Positions 1-9,275 are shown, counted from the first letter of the stretch. The stretch is DNA of 64,000 nucleotides from Pseudomonas sp. LS44 (GCF_024730785.1 NZ_CP102830.1:2542001-2606000); one strand, 5' to 3'. Translations and numbers: made by a program. The notes: a model not told the origin generated them from the letters alone.

Positions 1-1370
1 TCGGTGCGCGGCGCACGCGGGGCGCTGCTCGGAACTAGCGGCTGCTCGCGCTCGACCTGGGCCAAGGTCAGCGACTGACCATTGGTTGCCTTGAGCAGCA
101 GTGCAGCGGCCAGGGCGCGCGGGCTGCAGCCGATATCGGCGGTCAGGCGATCAAGCAGCTCGCCATGGCTGGCCTCGGCGTCAGCCACCAGCGGTTGCAG
201 GCTGGTGGTGAGTTTCTTGATGCGCGCATCCAGCACTTGCTGGGCGTTGGGCAGACGAACTTCGTCGACCTTCTGGCCAGTTACGCGCTCGATCACTTGC
301 AGCATGCGGCGCTCGCGCGGGGTTACCAGCAGCAGCGCACGACCGGTACGACCGGCACGGCCGGTACGGCCGATACGGTGGACGTAGGATTCCGGGTCAT
401 ACGGCATGTCGACGTTGAAGACGTGGGTGATGCGCGGTACGTCGAGACCACGGGCGGCTACGTCAGTAGCAACCACGATGTCCAGGCGACCATCTTTGAG
501 CGAGTCGATGACGCGCTCACGCTGGTTCTGAGCGATGTCGCCGTTCAGCGCAGCGGCTTTGTAGCCCGCAGCTTCCAGGGCGGAGGCCAGATCCAGAGTG
601 GCTTGTTTGGTACGTACGAAGGCGATCAGCGCATCGAACTCTTCGACTTCCAGCAAACGCAGGACCGCCGAGTGCTTCTGGTCGGCGTGTACCAGCAGGT
701 GCGCCTGCTCAATGGCGGTCACGGTCTGGGTCTTGGTTTCAATCTTGACGTGCTTCGGATTGCGCAGGTGCTTTTCAGCGATGGCGCGAATCGAATGCGG
801 CAAGGTGGCCGAGAACAGCACGGTCTGACGGGTTTCCGGCATGGCGGCGAAGATGACTTCAAGGTCATCCATGAAGCCGAGTTTGAGCATTTCGTCGGCT
901 TCGTCGAGCACCAGATGCTGAATGGTGGACAACACTTTCTCGTCACGACGCAGGTGGTCAACCAGACGGCCTGGGGTCGCCACGACAATCTGCGCGCCAT
1001 TGCGAATGGCTTTCAGCTGCGGGCCCATCGGCGCGCCGCCGTAAACGGCGATGACGTTCACGCCAGGCATTTGCTTGGCGTAGGTTTCAAACGCGGTGGC
1101 AACCTGCAGAGCCAGCTCGCGGGTCGGTGCCAGGATCAGGGCCTGCGGCTCGCGCTTGGCCGGGTCGATACGGCTGAGAATCGGCAGCGCGAAGGCGGCG
1201 GTCTTGCCGGTACCGGTCTGCGCCTGGCCGATCATGTCGTGGCCGGCGAGGATCACTGGGATCGACTGCAACTGAATCGCCGATGGCTCTTCGTAGCCAG
1301 TTGCAATAACAGCAGCAAGAATATTGGGATGAAGTTCGAGCGCGGCGAATCCGCCGGATACTTGGGTCAT
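1..1370 (-). CDS. deaD: DEAD-box ATP-dependent RNA helicase, DeaD/CsdA type (3' end outside window)
   Basis: This gene encodes a cytoplasmic ATP-dependent RNA helicase that unwinds RNA in ribosome assembly and mRNA turnover. The frame is open from the ATG at 1370 to the window edge, giving 456 codons. The protein starts MTQVSGGFAALEL and then shows a Q motif, Walker A AQTGTGKT at residues 50-57, LVLDEADE (motif II), an SAT-type motif, and ARGIDVPR and HRIGRTGRAGR (motifs V-VI). The last visible part is the region after the helicase core. Full-length DeaD proteins are near 550 residues, so about 100 residues should lie beyond position 1. The divergent crotonase gene starts 391 bases upstream. 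Family assignment is secure; the choice of deaD over other helicase names rests on the N-terminus and length. Confidence 0.93.
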   Translation of the reverse strand, partial: MTQVSGGFAALELHPNILAAVIATGYEEPSAIQLQSIPVILAGHDMIGQAQTGTGKTAAFALPILSRIDPAKREPQALILAPTRELALQVATAFETYAKQMPGVNVIAVYGGAPMGPQLKAIRNGAQIVVATPGRLVDHLRRDEKVLSTIQHLVLDEADEMLKLGFMDDLEVIFAAMPETRQTVLFSATLPHSIRAIAEKHLRNPKHVKIETKTQTVTAIEQAHLLVHADQKHSAVLRLLEVEEFDALIAFVRTKQATLDLASALEAAGYKAAALNGDIAQNQRERVIDSLKDGRLDIVVATDVAARGLDVPRITHVFNVDMPYDPESYVHRIGRTGRAGRTGRALLLVTPRERRMLQVIERVTGQKVDEVRLPNAQQVLDARIKKLTTSLQPLVADAEASHGELLDRLTADIGCSPRALAAALLLKATNGQSLTLAQVEREQPLVPSSAPRAPRT

Positions 1371-1761
1371 GGGTCTGCCTCTAAATCCGCAAAGACCCAT
1401 GTTCCGAAGCTGCACATGCCATGAAAGACCCGAAGGTCACCCTGACAGCCTTGGTCGGCGGGGATTTGCGAAAACGTAAATGGATGATGGATCGTCAAGG
1501 GTAGTCCGCAGGGCGGACACGCTGCCGAAGGCTGGCTTCGGGGGAGATTGCATACCTCAAACGCGACCAGGTCACTGGCCGGCGCGCACTATACCGGAAA
1601 ATCCTGACCCTGGCGCGAGTTTTTCCCTGGGTCGAGTTGTCTGCCGCCAAACGGTAAGCCCCTGCGCGCTGCTCAAACCTGCGGATCGAATGACTTGGAC
1701 AAGCCATCATGCGCCGCGCTATACAAACCGTTCAGCCCACGCCAGCAGAAGGACTCTTGTC
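1371..1761. other. Divergent intergenic region, helicase / crotonase
   Basis: This 391-base gap separates two divergent genes and must hold both promoters. I could not pick a convincing sigma-70 promoter by eye. The helicase-proximal part is a plausible long 5' leader, which cold-shock helicase mRNAs often have, but no structure stands out. Short open frames here look like chance extensions. Confidence 0.4.
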
Positions 1762-2553
1762 ATGACTCAACGCTCCAGCAGCCGTGTCAGCCGTGAAAAA
1801 CAGGGCCACATCATGTTGATCGGCATCGATCGCTCCGCCAAGCGCAACGCCTTCGATCTCGACCTGCTGAACGACTTCTGCCTGGCTTACGGCGAGTTCG
1901 AGCGCGACAGCGATGCCCGCGTCGCGGTGGTATTCGCCCATGGCGAGCACTTCACCGCCGGCCTCGACCTCACGCAGATCGGCCCCAGCTTCGCCGCAGG
2001 CTGGACGCCGCCGCCCGGCGCTTGCGATCCGTGGGGCGTGTTTGGCGGACCGCGGGTCAGCAAGCCGGTCATCGTCGCCGTACAGGGCTACTGCTACACC
2101 ATCGGCATCGAGTTGATGCTGGCCTCGGACATCAACTTGTGCGCCAGCAACACTCGCTTCGCGCAGATGGAGGTCCAACGCGGCATCTTCCCGTTCGCCG
2201 GCGCCACGTTGCGCATGCATCAGGTCGCCGGCTGGGGCAACGCGATGCGCTGGCTGCTCACCGGTGATGAATTCGATGCCCACGAAGCGTACCGTATGGG
2301 CTTGGTTCAGGAGGTTCTGGCCAGTGAGGATCTGCTGCCACGCGCGCTGTTCTTGGCCGGACGCGTTGCCGCCCAGGCGCCACTCGGCGTTCAAGCCACT
2401 CTCGCCTCAGCACGCCAGGCGGTCAGCGACAGTGAGGCGGCCGCCGTGCGCAGCTTCGCGACAACGGTGCCGCAAATGATGGCCAGCGAGGACGCTCAAG
2501 AAGGCGCACGCGCCATGCAGGAACGTCGACCAGGCGTGTTCAAGGGCCGCTGA
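1762..2553 (+). CDS. Enoyl-CoA hydratase/isomerase family protein (crotonase)
   Basis: A 263-residue crotonase-fold enzyme, probably acting on acyl-CoA thioesters in the cytoplasm. The oxyanion-hole segments are visible as HGEHFTAGLDLTQI and GYCYTIGIELMLASD, followed by the NTRFAQMEVQRGIFPF stretch typical of the fold. The open frame extends upstream, but ATG 1762 is preceded by AGAAGGA at 1746-1752 and starts the usual N-terminus (MTQRSSSRVSREKQGH), so I prefer it. The substrate is unknown; crotonases include hydratases, isomerases and hydrolases. In P. aeruginosa, as I remember it, a crotonase gene also sits beside the same helicase. Confidence 0.88.
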   Translation: MTQRSSSRVSREKQGHIMLIGIDRSAKRNAFDLDLLNDFCLAYGEFERDSDARVAVVFAHGEHFTAGLDLTQIGPSFAAGWTPPPGACDPWGVFGGPRVSKPVIVAVQGYCYTIGIELMLASDINLCASNTRFAQMEVQRGIFPFAGATLRMHQVAGWGNAMRWLLTGDEFDAHEAYRMGLVQEVLASEDLLPRALFLAGRVAAQAPLGVQATLASARQAVSDSEAAAVRSFATTVPQMMASEDAQEGARAMQERRPGVFKGR

Positions 2554-2584
2554 TCGAATAGCCGCAGGATGGGGCGGGCCGCGC

Positions 2585-2649
2585 AGGTTGAGTGCAGCGA
2601 TACCCATCGTCGACCGCTCGTTGGGTATCGCTACGCTCAACGCCAACCT
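2585..2649. repeat. Inverted repeat, GATACCCA family (copy 1)
   Basis: The two arms carry AGCGATACCCA and TGGGTATCGCT, flanked by GGTTGAG and CTCAACGCCAACC. It lies between the crotonase stop and the convergent chemoreceptor stop. Related elements occur at 9181-9275, 28099-28182 and 42210-42273. It resembles REP-type intergenic palindromes. Confidence 0.7.
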
Positions 2650-2690
2650 ACAACTCACGCCCGGAATGCACCCGAACCGCGCCTCAAGCC

Positions 2691-4865
2691 TCACGCCGAC
2701 AAGGACGTCGACGTAACCCGGAATTGCCCAACCAATTGCTGCAACTTGCTCGCCGTATGCCGCACGGTTTCCGCACTGCTGTGCAGGATGCAGACGGTCT
2801 GCCCCATCTCCCCGGAAGCCTGATCGACGCCGCGGATGCTTTGCCCGTAGTGCAGGCTGCGCTGGTTGAGCTGCTGGATGATCTCGAACATGCGCTCCAC
2901 CGTTTGGTGCAAATGCAGGTTCTCCGAGGACGCCTCCTCGGTGCGGCGCAGGTTGTTGTCGACGTCCTGCACGCCACTTTGCATGAAGGCCACGGCCTCC
3001 TGGGTCTCAGCCTGCAGGCCGGCGACCATATGGCGAATGTCCTCCGCGGCATTAGCGGTCCGCGAGGCCAGCGTGCGCACCTCGCCCGCCACCACGGCGA
3101 AACCGCGACCGTGTTCGCCCGCCCGCGCCGCCTCGATTGCCGCGTTGAGGGCGAGCAAATTGGTCTGATTGGTGATGTCGCTGATCAGCCCTACGATGTT
3201 GCCGATCTCGCCCATGCGCGCATCCAGCGATTGCACACTGCGCGCCGAACGCGCCACCACATCGCGAATGGTCTGGGTGCCCGCGCGCACCGCCTCAAAT
3301 TGCACGCGGGCGCGCTCGACCACCTCGTCCATCGCCCGTTTCATCTCCTCGGCAGTCATCGAGGCCTGCTGAATCTCGCCCAATTGCTCTTCCACCAAGA
3401 GCAGCATGCGGTGCACCGCCTCGGTCACTTCGCGGGTGGTCTGACCGGCTTCGCTGCTGCGATCGAGCATCGTCTCGTTGGTCTGCCGGACGCTCAGCGA
3501 TGCCTGAATGACTTGGCCGACGATGCCGTCGAGATTGTCGATAAAGCTATTAATCCAGCGCCCCATGTCCCCGGTCTCATCGGCTACCAGGCGATTGCTG
3601 TCGAGGCGCTGGCGCAAGTTGCCCTCGCCTTCGGCAATCGTGCGGATCACCTCGGTCATCGCGCCCATCCGTGCGGCCAGCCGGCGTGGGCCATAAGCGG
3701 CGAAGAACCAGGCGCCACCGAGCAACAGGCCGCCGTCGATCAGATCCAAGGCAAACAACGGTAAACCGCTGAAGTGCTGCAGAACGCTGCGGACGCCGAA
3801 CAGCGTCAGCACGGTGAGCAGATAGGTTTTCATCAGGCTGAGGCTCAGAGAACGGCGGCGGTAGACCTCCTCCAGATCGGCCTCGCACATCATTCCCCAG
3901 CGATCCGGCGAGCCCGGCAACTGAAAGGTCACGCCTTTGCCAATCACCGGAATGTGCCGGTAATCGGAGTAGCCCGGATAGGTGACAAACAGGTTGGAAC
4001 CGTTGCGAATGGTCTCGCGTACCCCCGGATGCAACTGCCCGGTGGCCGGATCGGTAAAGCGCAGTTCCAGCTCGGTGTGCTCGCGCACGCTGACCACGCC
4101 CCAGTCAGTATTCACGCCGCTTTTGAGGTTTTCGCCGTGGCTGAAGGTGTTGTCTTCGAAGCGCGAGCGCGACAGCGCGGTGCCCTGCTGAATCGCCCGA
4201 TCGAACACCGAATCGACCATGAACAGATAGTTGTCGCCGGACTCCGGGAAAATGTGTCCGGCCTCGCGCTGGATCAGATCGCCCAGCACATCGTTCGGCA
4301 CCCGCGCGCACAGACAACCGCGCACCACGCCGGCGACAGTGATCGGCTGATAGAACATCAACGTCACCGCATCATGGAAGCGCGAAGTCAAAGGCCCGAT
4401 GCTCTTGGTCAGTGGGTCGATATATGGGCCATGCAGAAAGGGTCGCCGCAAACCTTCGGCCAAGGCGCGCGACGGCAGATCGCTGGCGTTGATATGCCCG
4501 GTATCGGTGGAAGCCAGCACCCGCCCGTTGCAACTCACGATAAACAGCTCGGAAAAATCCAGCGCCTGCTGGCGTTTGGCATGTAGCAAGGCACTGTCGT
4601 ACTGCGGCGTTCCGCTGTGTGGGAAATCCCGCGCCAGCACCTCGGCAAGTTCACCGAGATGCTCCCACTGCGCACGGGCCCAGCTCTGCAGGATTTTCAC
4701 CCGAGTCTGGGCGATGCCTTCGAAGGTCTGCTCGACCACCGGGTAAATCTGCCGGTTCAACCAGCAGGAACGCGCCATGGCAAATTTGCCGGTTTTACCC
4801 CACCAGGGCAGCCAGCCCCGCTCGTTTGCAGACAGTTGCATGGCATTGCTGTGCAGGATCGACAT
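2691..4865 (-). CDS. Methyl-accepting chemotaxis protein with unusual membrane topology
   Basis: A 724-residue chemoreceptor. The C-terminal signalling hairpin is unmistakable at about residues 560-600 ([20 protein letters not shown], then [16 protein letters not shown]), the segment that contacts CheA and CheW. Hydrophobic segments lie near residues 345-362 and 376-391, followed by a HAMP-like linker. The N-terminal 340 residues look like a double-Cache-type ligand domain ([13 protein letters not shown] and [19 protein letters not shown] are visible), but no transmembrane helix or signal peptide precedes it. Ordinary receptors of this kind have one. The sensor may therefore be cytoplasmic, or the true start may lie elsewhere. 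The ligand is unknown. Confidence 0.9.
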   Translation of the reverse strand: MSILHSNAMQLSANERGWLPWWGKTGKFAMARSCWLNRQIYPVVEQTFEGIAQTRVKILQSWARAQWEHLGELAEVLARDFPHSGTPQYDSALLHAKRQQALDFSELFIVSCNGRVLASTDTGHINASDLPSRALAEGLRRPFLHGPYIDPLTKSIGPLTSRFHDAVTLMFYQPITVAGVVRGCLCARVPNDVLGDLIQREAGHIFPESGDNYLFMVDSVFDRAIQQGTALSRSRFEDNTFSHGENLKSGVNTDWGVVSVREHTELELRFTDPATGQLHPGVRETIRNGSNLFVTYPGYSDYRHIPVIGKGVTFQLPGSPDRWGMMCEADLEEVYRRRSLSLSLMKTYLLTVLTLFGVRSVLQHFSGLPLFALDLIDGGLLLGGAWFFAAYGPRRLAARMGAMTEVIRTIAEGEGNLRQRLDSNRLVADETGDMGRWINSFIDNLDGIVGQVIQASLSVRQTNETMLDRSSEAGQTTREVTEAVHRMLLLVEEQLGEIQQASMTAEEMKRAMDEVVERARVQFEAVRAGTQTIRDVVARSARSVQSLDARMGEIGNIVGLISDITNQTNLLALNAAIEAARAGEHGRGFAVVAGEVRTLASRTANAAEDIRHMVAGLQAETQEAVAFMQSGVQDVDNNLRRTEEASSENLHLHQTVERMFEIIQQLNQRSLHYGQSIRGVDQASGEMGQTVCILHSSAETVRHTASKLQQLVGQFRVTSTSLSA

Positions 4866-5032
4866 ACTGGCCCCTACTTCTCGATATCAAGGTGATATCG
4901 CTTCAGCAATTACCAGGCCAGGCGTCTACAACGGGCATCTTCCAGGGGATAGCGAGCTCAGCCAGGCATCCCAGAATGGTGCGTGCAGGCAAAAGCGCAC
5001 CACGAGCAGCTCGCTACCGGACATTCAGCCGC

Positions 5033-5108
5033 GTAGGGCGTGCTCGCCAGCGAGCATCGATTCAAATCGATCGGCGGACTGTTCGCTGCACCCCTGAGTC
5101 CGCCCTAC
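5033..5108. repeat. Inverted repeat with GTAGGGCG / CGCCCTAC ends (copy 1)
   Basis: GTAGGGCG at 5033-5040 pairs with CGCCCTAC at 5101-5108. Inside are nested hairpins: TGCTCG/CGAGCA around CCAG, and TCGATT/AATCGA. It lies between the divergent chemoreceptor start and the SpeE-like stop. A second element with the same ends is at 9016-9066. Confidence 0.65.
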
Positions 5109-5130
5109 CAGTGACCGGTGAGCGCTACAG

Positions 5131-5895
5131 TCAGGTCGCCGGGCGCAAGACGTCGATCAGCGGCTTCAGCGAATAGCCCAACTGCGGCGCCAGCGCAGCC
5201 GCTTTGCCATACAAGGCGGCGAGATCCAATTGCTGGTCGAGGTCAGCCGGCACCAGCAGGATCACGTTGCCCTCCTTCACCGGGCACTCCCAGTAATGCC
5301 GATGGAACAGACCGCGCAAGAGCGCCGCGCCAAGCGGTTTACCGTCGTTGCAGGCCCACTGGTTGATCACCAGCCAGCCACCTTCGTTAAGACGCTGCTG
5401 ACAGGCTTCGAGGAATTTCCAGGCCAGATGGCCGACGCCTGGCCCGGTGTCGGTATACAGATCGACGAAGATCAGATCGGCGGTCTCCGCCGTGGCCAGC
5501 AACTCCATGGCGTCGCCGATACGAATGGTCAGCCGCGGATCGTCCGCCAGGCCCATGTACTCCATGGCCAGACGCGGCACATCGGGGCGCAATTCGATGG
5601 CCTCGACATCTTCCAACGGCAGGAACTTCAGGCATGCCTGGGTCAGATTGCCTGCGCCCAGGCCGAGAAACAGCGCGCACTCCGGCTGCGGATGCACCAG
5701 CGCGCCGAGCAGCATGGCGCGGGTGTAGTCGTATTCCAACCAGCTCGGGTCAGGCGTGAATACGCAGCTCTGTTCGATGGCCTCGCCGAACTCAAGAAAG
5801 CGGTAGTCGCCGACTTCCATCACCCGGATCACGCCAAACTCATCGCGCACTTCGGCGAGCAGGCGTTCCTCTTTCGGTTCTTCGGGTGAAGACAC
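5131..5895 (-). CDS. Spermidine synthase-like (SpeE fold) methyltransferase-family protein
   Basis: A 254-residue cytoplasmic protein with the spermidine-synthase/methyltransferase Rossmann fold. The nucleotide-binding loop is FLGLGAGN at about residues 76-83, then VEAIELRPDV (acidic residue ending strand 2) and ADLIFVDLYTDTG at about 139-151. The D-L-Y signature matches SpeE-like proteins lacking the full polyamine site, so the product may not be spermidine. It stands alone between intergenic repeats, and the divergent FMO cluster starts 138 bases beyond its start. Fold assignment is good; function is uncertain. Confidence 0.82.
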   Translation of the reverse strand: MSSPEEPKEERLLAEVRDEFGVIRVMEVGDYRFLEFGEAIEQSCVFTPDPSWLEYDYTRAMLLGALVHPQPECALFLGLGAGNLTQACLKFLPLEDVEAIELRPDVPRLAMEYMGLADDPRLTIRIGDAMELLATAETADLIFVDLYTDTGPGVGHLAWKFLEACQQRLNEGGWLVINQWACNDGKPLGAALLRGLFHRHYWECPVKEGNVILLVPADLDQQLDLAALYGKAAALAPQLGYSLKPLIDVLRPAT

Positions 5896-6033
5896 AGCGC
5901 AATTCCTCGTTCAGCAAGCGGGCATGACATCGCCGACCAGGCAGCGATGATGATCGGCGCCGATTGTCATTGAAGAGCGGTGGTGCGGTCACGGGATAAT
6001 TCAGGCATACCAACAAGAAGGTTGAGGTTCCCT

Positions 6034-7368
6034 ATGTTCGCCATTATCGGCGCCGGCCCCATGGGCCTATGCACTGCCAGGCAGCTGCACAAACACGGCA
6101 TTCCCTTCGTCGGCTTCGAGCTGAACAACGACGTCGGCGGCCTGTGGGATATCGAGAACCCGCACAGCACCATGTATGAATCGGCGCACTTGATTTCCTC
6201 CAAGAGCACCACCGAGTTCAGTGCGTTCCCGATGCGCACCGACGTCGCGCCCTATCCGCATCACAGCGAAATGCGCCGTTACTTCCGCGATTACGCCACA
6301 CATTTCAGCCTGTACGAGCATTATCAGTTCAACACCCGCGTGGTTTCGGTCGAGCGTCTCGACAAGGGCTGGAAGCTGACCAGCGAGCGCGACGGCGAGC
6401 GTCGCGAATGGCAGTTCGAGGGTGTACTGATCGCCAACGGCACCCTGCACAAGCCCAACCGACCGAAGCTGCCGGGCGAATTCAGCGGCGAGCTGATGCA
6501 CTCCAGCGAGTACCGCTCGGCGGCGGTTTTCGAGAGCAAGCGCGTGCTGGTGCTCGGCTGCGGCAACTCAGCTTGCGACATCGCCGTCGATGCCGTGCAC
6601 CGCGCCGCCTCGGTCGATCTGTCAGTGCGTCGCGGCTATTATTTCCTGCCCAAATTCATCCTCGGCAAGCCGACCGACACCTTTGGCGGCGCGATCAAAC
6701 TGCCGCGCCCGCTCAAGCAGCGCCTCGACGGCTTGATGGTTCGCGCCCTGGTCGGCAAACCCTCGCAGTACGGTCTGCCCGACCCGGACTACAAGCTCTA
6801 TGAATCGCACCCGGTGATGAACTCGCTGGTGCTTCATCATCTCGGCCATGGCGACATCAAGGCGCGCCGCGACATCGCCGGGATCGATGGCAAGCAAGTG
6901 ACCTTCACCGACGGTGAACAGGCCGAATACGACCTGATCCTGCAAGGCACCGGCTACAAGCTCGATTACCCGTTCATCGACCGCGCCCACCTTAACTGGC
7001 CGGAGCGCGTTGGCGCGCCGCAGCTCTATCTCAACGTGTTCCACCCGCACTACGACGACCTGTTCATGATGGGCATGGTCGAAGCCTCCGGGCTCGGCTG
7101 GCAGGGCCGCGACGAACAGGCCGAACTGGTCGCCCTGTATATCCGCCAGACGCAAGCCGGCAGCGCCGCCGCGCAGCGCTTCAAACAGATCAAGCAGCAA
7201 CGGGCGAGCATTCGCCTGGACGGTGGCTACGACTATCTAGACTTGGAGCGCATGGCCTACTACGTCCACAAGGACAGCTACCGGGCGAGCATCAAGCAGC
7301 ACACCGACGAGCTGAAGCAGGGCCTGGCGATCCAGAACGCACCACTACCGCAAGCCGCGCAAGCGTGA
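6034..7368 (+). CDS. Flavin-containing monooxygenase (FMO-type, NAD(P)/FAD)
   Basis: A 444-residue flavoprotein monooxygenase that should insert one oxygen atom of O2 using NADPH. The FAD site is at the very N-terminus (FAIIGAGPMG, residues 2-11) and the NADPH site is VLVLGCGNSA at about 171-180. Between them is FSGELMHSSEY at 150-160, which fits the FMO fingerprint FxGxxxHxxxY better than the Baeyer-Villiger form ending in W. ATG 6034 follows AAGAAGGTTGAGG and puts the GAGPMG loop at its usual distance from the start. An upstream in-frame ATG at 5980 lacks this. Its stop overlaps the start of the next gene by four bases, so the two are probably co-translated. Confidence 0.9.
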   Translation: MFAIIGAGPMGLCTARQLHKHGIPFVGFELNNDVGGLWDIENPHSTMYESAHLISSKSTTEFSAFPMRTDVAPYPHHSEMRRYFRDYATHFSLYEHYQFNTRVVSVERLDKGWKLTSERDGERREWQFEGVLIANGTLHKPNRPKLPGEFSGELMHSSEYRSAAVFESKRVLVLGCGNSACDIAVDAVHRAASVDLSVRRGYYFLPKFILGKPTDTFGGAIKLPRPLKQRLDGLMVRALVGKPSQYGLPDPDYKLYESHPVMNSLVLHHLGHGDIKARRDIAGIDGKQVTFTDGEQAEYDLILQGTGYKLDYPFIDRAHLNWPERVGAPQLYLNVFHPHYDDLFMMGMVEASGLGWQGRDEQAELVALYIRQTQAGSAAAQRFKQIKQQRASIRLDGGYDYLDLERMAYYVHKDSYRASIKQHTDELKQGLAIQNAPLPQAAQA

Positions 7369-8150
7369 GCGTGACGCTGATCACCGGGGCCGCCAACGGC
7401 CTCGGCTGGGAGCTGGCGCGGGCCTGCCATGCCCGTGGCGATCGACTGATATTGACCGATATCGATGCGGCCACCCTGCAAGCGCGTTGCGCCGAGCTGG
7501 AGCCCGAGCGCGTGCTGGCGCTGTCCGGCGACATTACCGATGCGGCCCTGCATTGCGCCCTGTTCCAGGCCTGCCGCGAGCGGTTCGGACGTTTGGATTT
7601 GCTCATCAATAACGCCGGCATCACCCATCGCTCACCGACCACCCGCACCGACCCGGCGGTATTTCGCAAAGTCATGGCGGTGGACTATCAGGCGCCGGCC
7701 GAGCTAACTCTGGCCGCGCTGCCACTGCTGCGCGAGAGTCGCGGCCAGGTGGTGACCATCGGCTCGATGGCTGGCTGGATGCCGGTACTCGGGCGCGCCG
7801 GCTACTGCGCGGCGAAGAGCGCGCTGGGGCAGTTTTTTGAAGTGCTGCGCGCGGAACTCAGCCTCGACGGCATCCATTTGCTGTTGGTTTACCCGAGTTT
7901 TCTCGACACCAGCATCGAGCGCCACGCCCTCGGTGCCGACGGCCGCCCCGCCGGCCATGCGCGCTCGACCATCGGCAAGGTCCGCGGCGCCGACTGGATG
8001 GCCAGTCAAATCCTCCACGCCCTGGAGCGGCGCCAAGAACGGCTATTCCCGGATCGCGCTAGCTGGTTCGCCAGCCTGCTCTGGCGCCTGGCGCCCGGTT
8101 TCTACTACCGCCAGATGAGCCGGCGCTTCGCCGGCGAACTGCCGCGCTGA
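7365..8150 (+). CDS. Short-chain dehydrogenase/reductase (SDR)
   Basis: A 261-residue classical SDR that oxidises or reduces a hydroxyl/keto group with NAD(P). Visible motifs are TGAANGLG near residues 7-14 (cofactor), NNAG in LLINNAGITHR, and the catalytic Ser (TIGSMAGW) with YCAAKSAL (Tyr and Lys). The start is a GTG inside the GTGA overlap with the upstream monooxygenase, typical of translational coupling. Pairing with a flavin monooxygenase suggests sequential oxidation of one substrate: the SDR makes or removes a carbonyl and the monooxygenase adds oxygen. The substrate is unknown. Confidence 0.9.
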   Translation: MSVTLITGAANGLGWELARACHARGDRLILTDIDAATLQARCAELEPERVLALSGDITDAALHCALFQACRERFGRLDLLINNAGITHRSPTTRTDPAVFRKVMAVDYQAPAELTLAALPLLRESRGQVVTIGSMAGWMPVLGRAGYCAAKSALGQFFEVLRAELSLDGIHLLLVYPSFLDTSIERHALGADGRPAGHARSTIGKVRGADWMASQILHALERRQERLFPDRASWFASLLWRLAPGFYYRQMSRRFAGELPR

Positions 8151-8164
8151 CCCCATACCCTCTC

Positions 8165-8223
8165 GTAGGAGCGAATTCATTCGCGAAGAGCGGCAGCCTG
8201 ATCGCGAATGAATTCGCTCCTAC
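8165..8223. repeat. Perfect 22-bp inverted repeat, GTAGGAGCGAATTC family (copy 1)
   Basis: The arms at 8165-8186 and 8202-8223 are exact reverse complements beginning GTAGGAGCGAATTCATTCG, with a 15-base loop. The element occupies most of the gap between the SDR stop and the TauE start. A near-identical copy is at 31528-31587. It could fold as a strong hairpin in the transcript and reduce read-through into the next gene. Confidence 0.85.
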
Positions 8224-8249
8224 TCACCGCCTCATCAAGGAATCCATTA

Positions 8250-8981
8250 ATGATCGACCCCTGGATCTGGCTGGGTGCCTGCATTTTCCTCGCCTACACC
8301 CTGGAAGCCATGACCGGCTTCGGCAGCGTGGTAATCGCTCTATCGCTCGGCGCCCTGATGCTGCCAATCAAAGACATGCTGCCGGTGCTGGTGGCCCTGA
8401 ACGTGCTCATGAGCGGCTTCCTGACCTGGAAGCTGCGCGGCCTGATTGACCGCAGCCTGCTGCTCAGCCTGATTCTGCCTGGCATGCTGGTCGGCACCCT
8501 GCTCGGCTTCGGTCTCAGCCCGTGGCTCAGCGATGGCGCGTTGAAACAGGGCTTCGGCGTGCTGATCATGTGGTTCGCCCTGCGCGAGCTGCTGCGCATG
8601 GGTCAGAGCAAACCAGCCGGCCACACGCCGCTGTGGATGACCCGCTTGCAAATCGGCGCTGCCGGCATCAGCCACGGCCTGTTCGCCTCCGGCGGGCCGC
8701 TACTGGTCTACGCCCTGGCCGCCACCGAGCTGGACAAGGCGCGCTTTCGCGCCACCCTGGTGTGCGTCTGGCTGAGCCTCAACAGCGTGCTGACCCTGGC
8801 CTTTCTCGCCAACGGCAGCCTGGCTCCTGCCCTGCCGCACATCGCCAGCTACGTGCCGCTACTGGCCGTCGGCGTGCTGCTCGGCGAACGCCTGCACCAC
8901 CGCGTGCCGGAACAACATTTCCGCATCGGTATCTATGTACTGCTGAGCATCACCGGCGCCCTACTGGCCTGGCGCGCCTGA
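8250..8981 (+). CDS. TauE/SafE-family sulfite/anion exporter, membrane protein
   Basis: A 243-residue inner-membrane protein with about eight hydrophobic segments. It has the two-half arrangement of the TauE/SafE family, whose members export sulfite, sulfoacetate or other organic anions. Characteristic stretches are GSVVIALSLGALMLP near the N-terminus and GISHGLFASGGPLLVYA in the second half. ATG 8250 has AAGGA about eight bases upstream; a longer frame starting inside the preceding palindrome is unlikely. The gene lies downstream of the FMO/SDR pair and may be in the same transcript. The last 27 codons are repeated in diverged form at 9084-9164. Confidence 0.87.
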   Translation: MIDPWIWLGACIFLAYTLEAMTGFGSVVIALSLGALMLPIKDMLPVLVALNVLMSGFLTWKLRGLIDRSLLLSLILPGMLVGTLLGFGLSPWLSDGALKQGFGVLIMWFALRELLRMGQSKPAGHTPLWMTRLQIGAAGISHGLFASGGPLLVYALAATELDKARFRATLVCVWLSLNSVLTLAFLANGSLAPALPHIASYVPLLAVGVLLGERLHHRVPEQHFRIGIYVLLSITGALLAWRA

Positions 8982-9015
8982 CGCCGCAGGTACTCGCGAA
9001 GCAGCATGCCAATTC

Positions 9016-9066
9016 GTAGGGCGGGTAAAACCCGCCAAGCCTCAGCGCGGGTTGCACCCGCCCTAC
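9016..9066. repeat. Inverted repeat with GTAGGGCG / CGCCCTAC ends (copy 2)
   Basis: GTAGGGCGGG at 9016 pairs with CCCGCCCTAC ending at 9066. Internal GGGTAAAACCC and GCGGGTTGCACCCGC form further hairpins. It sits exactly between the end of the TauE gene and the diverged duplicate of that gene's 3' end. Confidence 0.75.
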
Positions 9067-9083
9067 ATTAACTGGGTGAACAC

Positions 9084-9164
9084 TTACACCACCACGTACC
9101 GGAACAACATTTCCGCATCGACATCCATGCGCTGCTATGCATCACCGCTGCCCTGCTGGCTTGG
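9084..9164 (+). pseudogene. Fragment duplicating the last 27 codons of the TauE gene
   Basis: These 81 bases align without gaps to 8892-8972, the 3' end of the TauE-family gene. By my count 66 of 81 bases match, and 21 of 27 encoded residues are the same (LHHHVPEQHFRI here, LHHRVPEQHFRI in the gene). There is no start, no upstream coding part and no stop at the matching place, so this is a remnant. It could be all that remains of a second tauE copy, or a partial duplication made when the palindrome at 9016-9066 arrived. Confidence 0.8.
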
Positions 9165-9180
9165 AGTCCCGCCGGTTGTT

Positions 9181-9275
9181 GTAGATTGGCGTTGAGCACA
9201 GCGATACCCAACAAGCACAGCGTGAGAGGTGATGGGTATCGCAGGCTCAGACTACTCGTCCCGACCCATCCTACG
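9181..9275. repeat. Inverted repeat, GATACCCA family (copy 2)
   Basis: Arms are GTAGATTGGCGTTGAGCACA followed by GCGATACCCA (to 9210), and GATGGGTATCGCAGGCTCAG (from 9232), continuing to GACCCATCCTAC at 9264-9275. It resembles the elements at 2585, 28099 and 42210. The whole 8982-9399 gap is filled by the two palindromes and the TauE remnant; no gene is supported there. Confidence 0.65.

Noticed and set aside
165..1424. Long plus-strand frame of 419 codons
   Set aside because: It is antisense to the DEAD-box helicase, whose conserved motifs are read on the minus strand. The plus-strand product has no recognisable family.
2592..3764. 390-codon plus-strand frame, and the frame at 3774-4586
   Set aside because: Both are shadows opposite the chemoreceptor gene. 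High GC content keeps antisense frames open.
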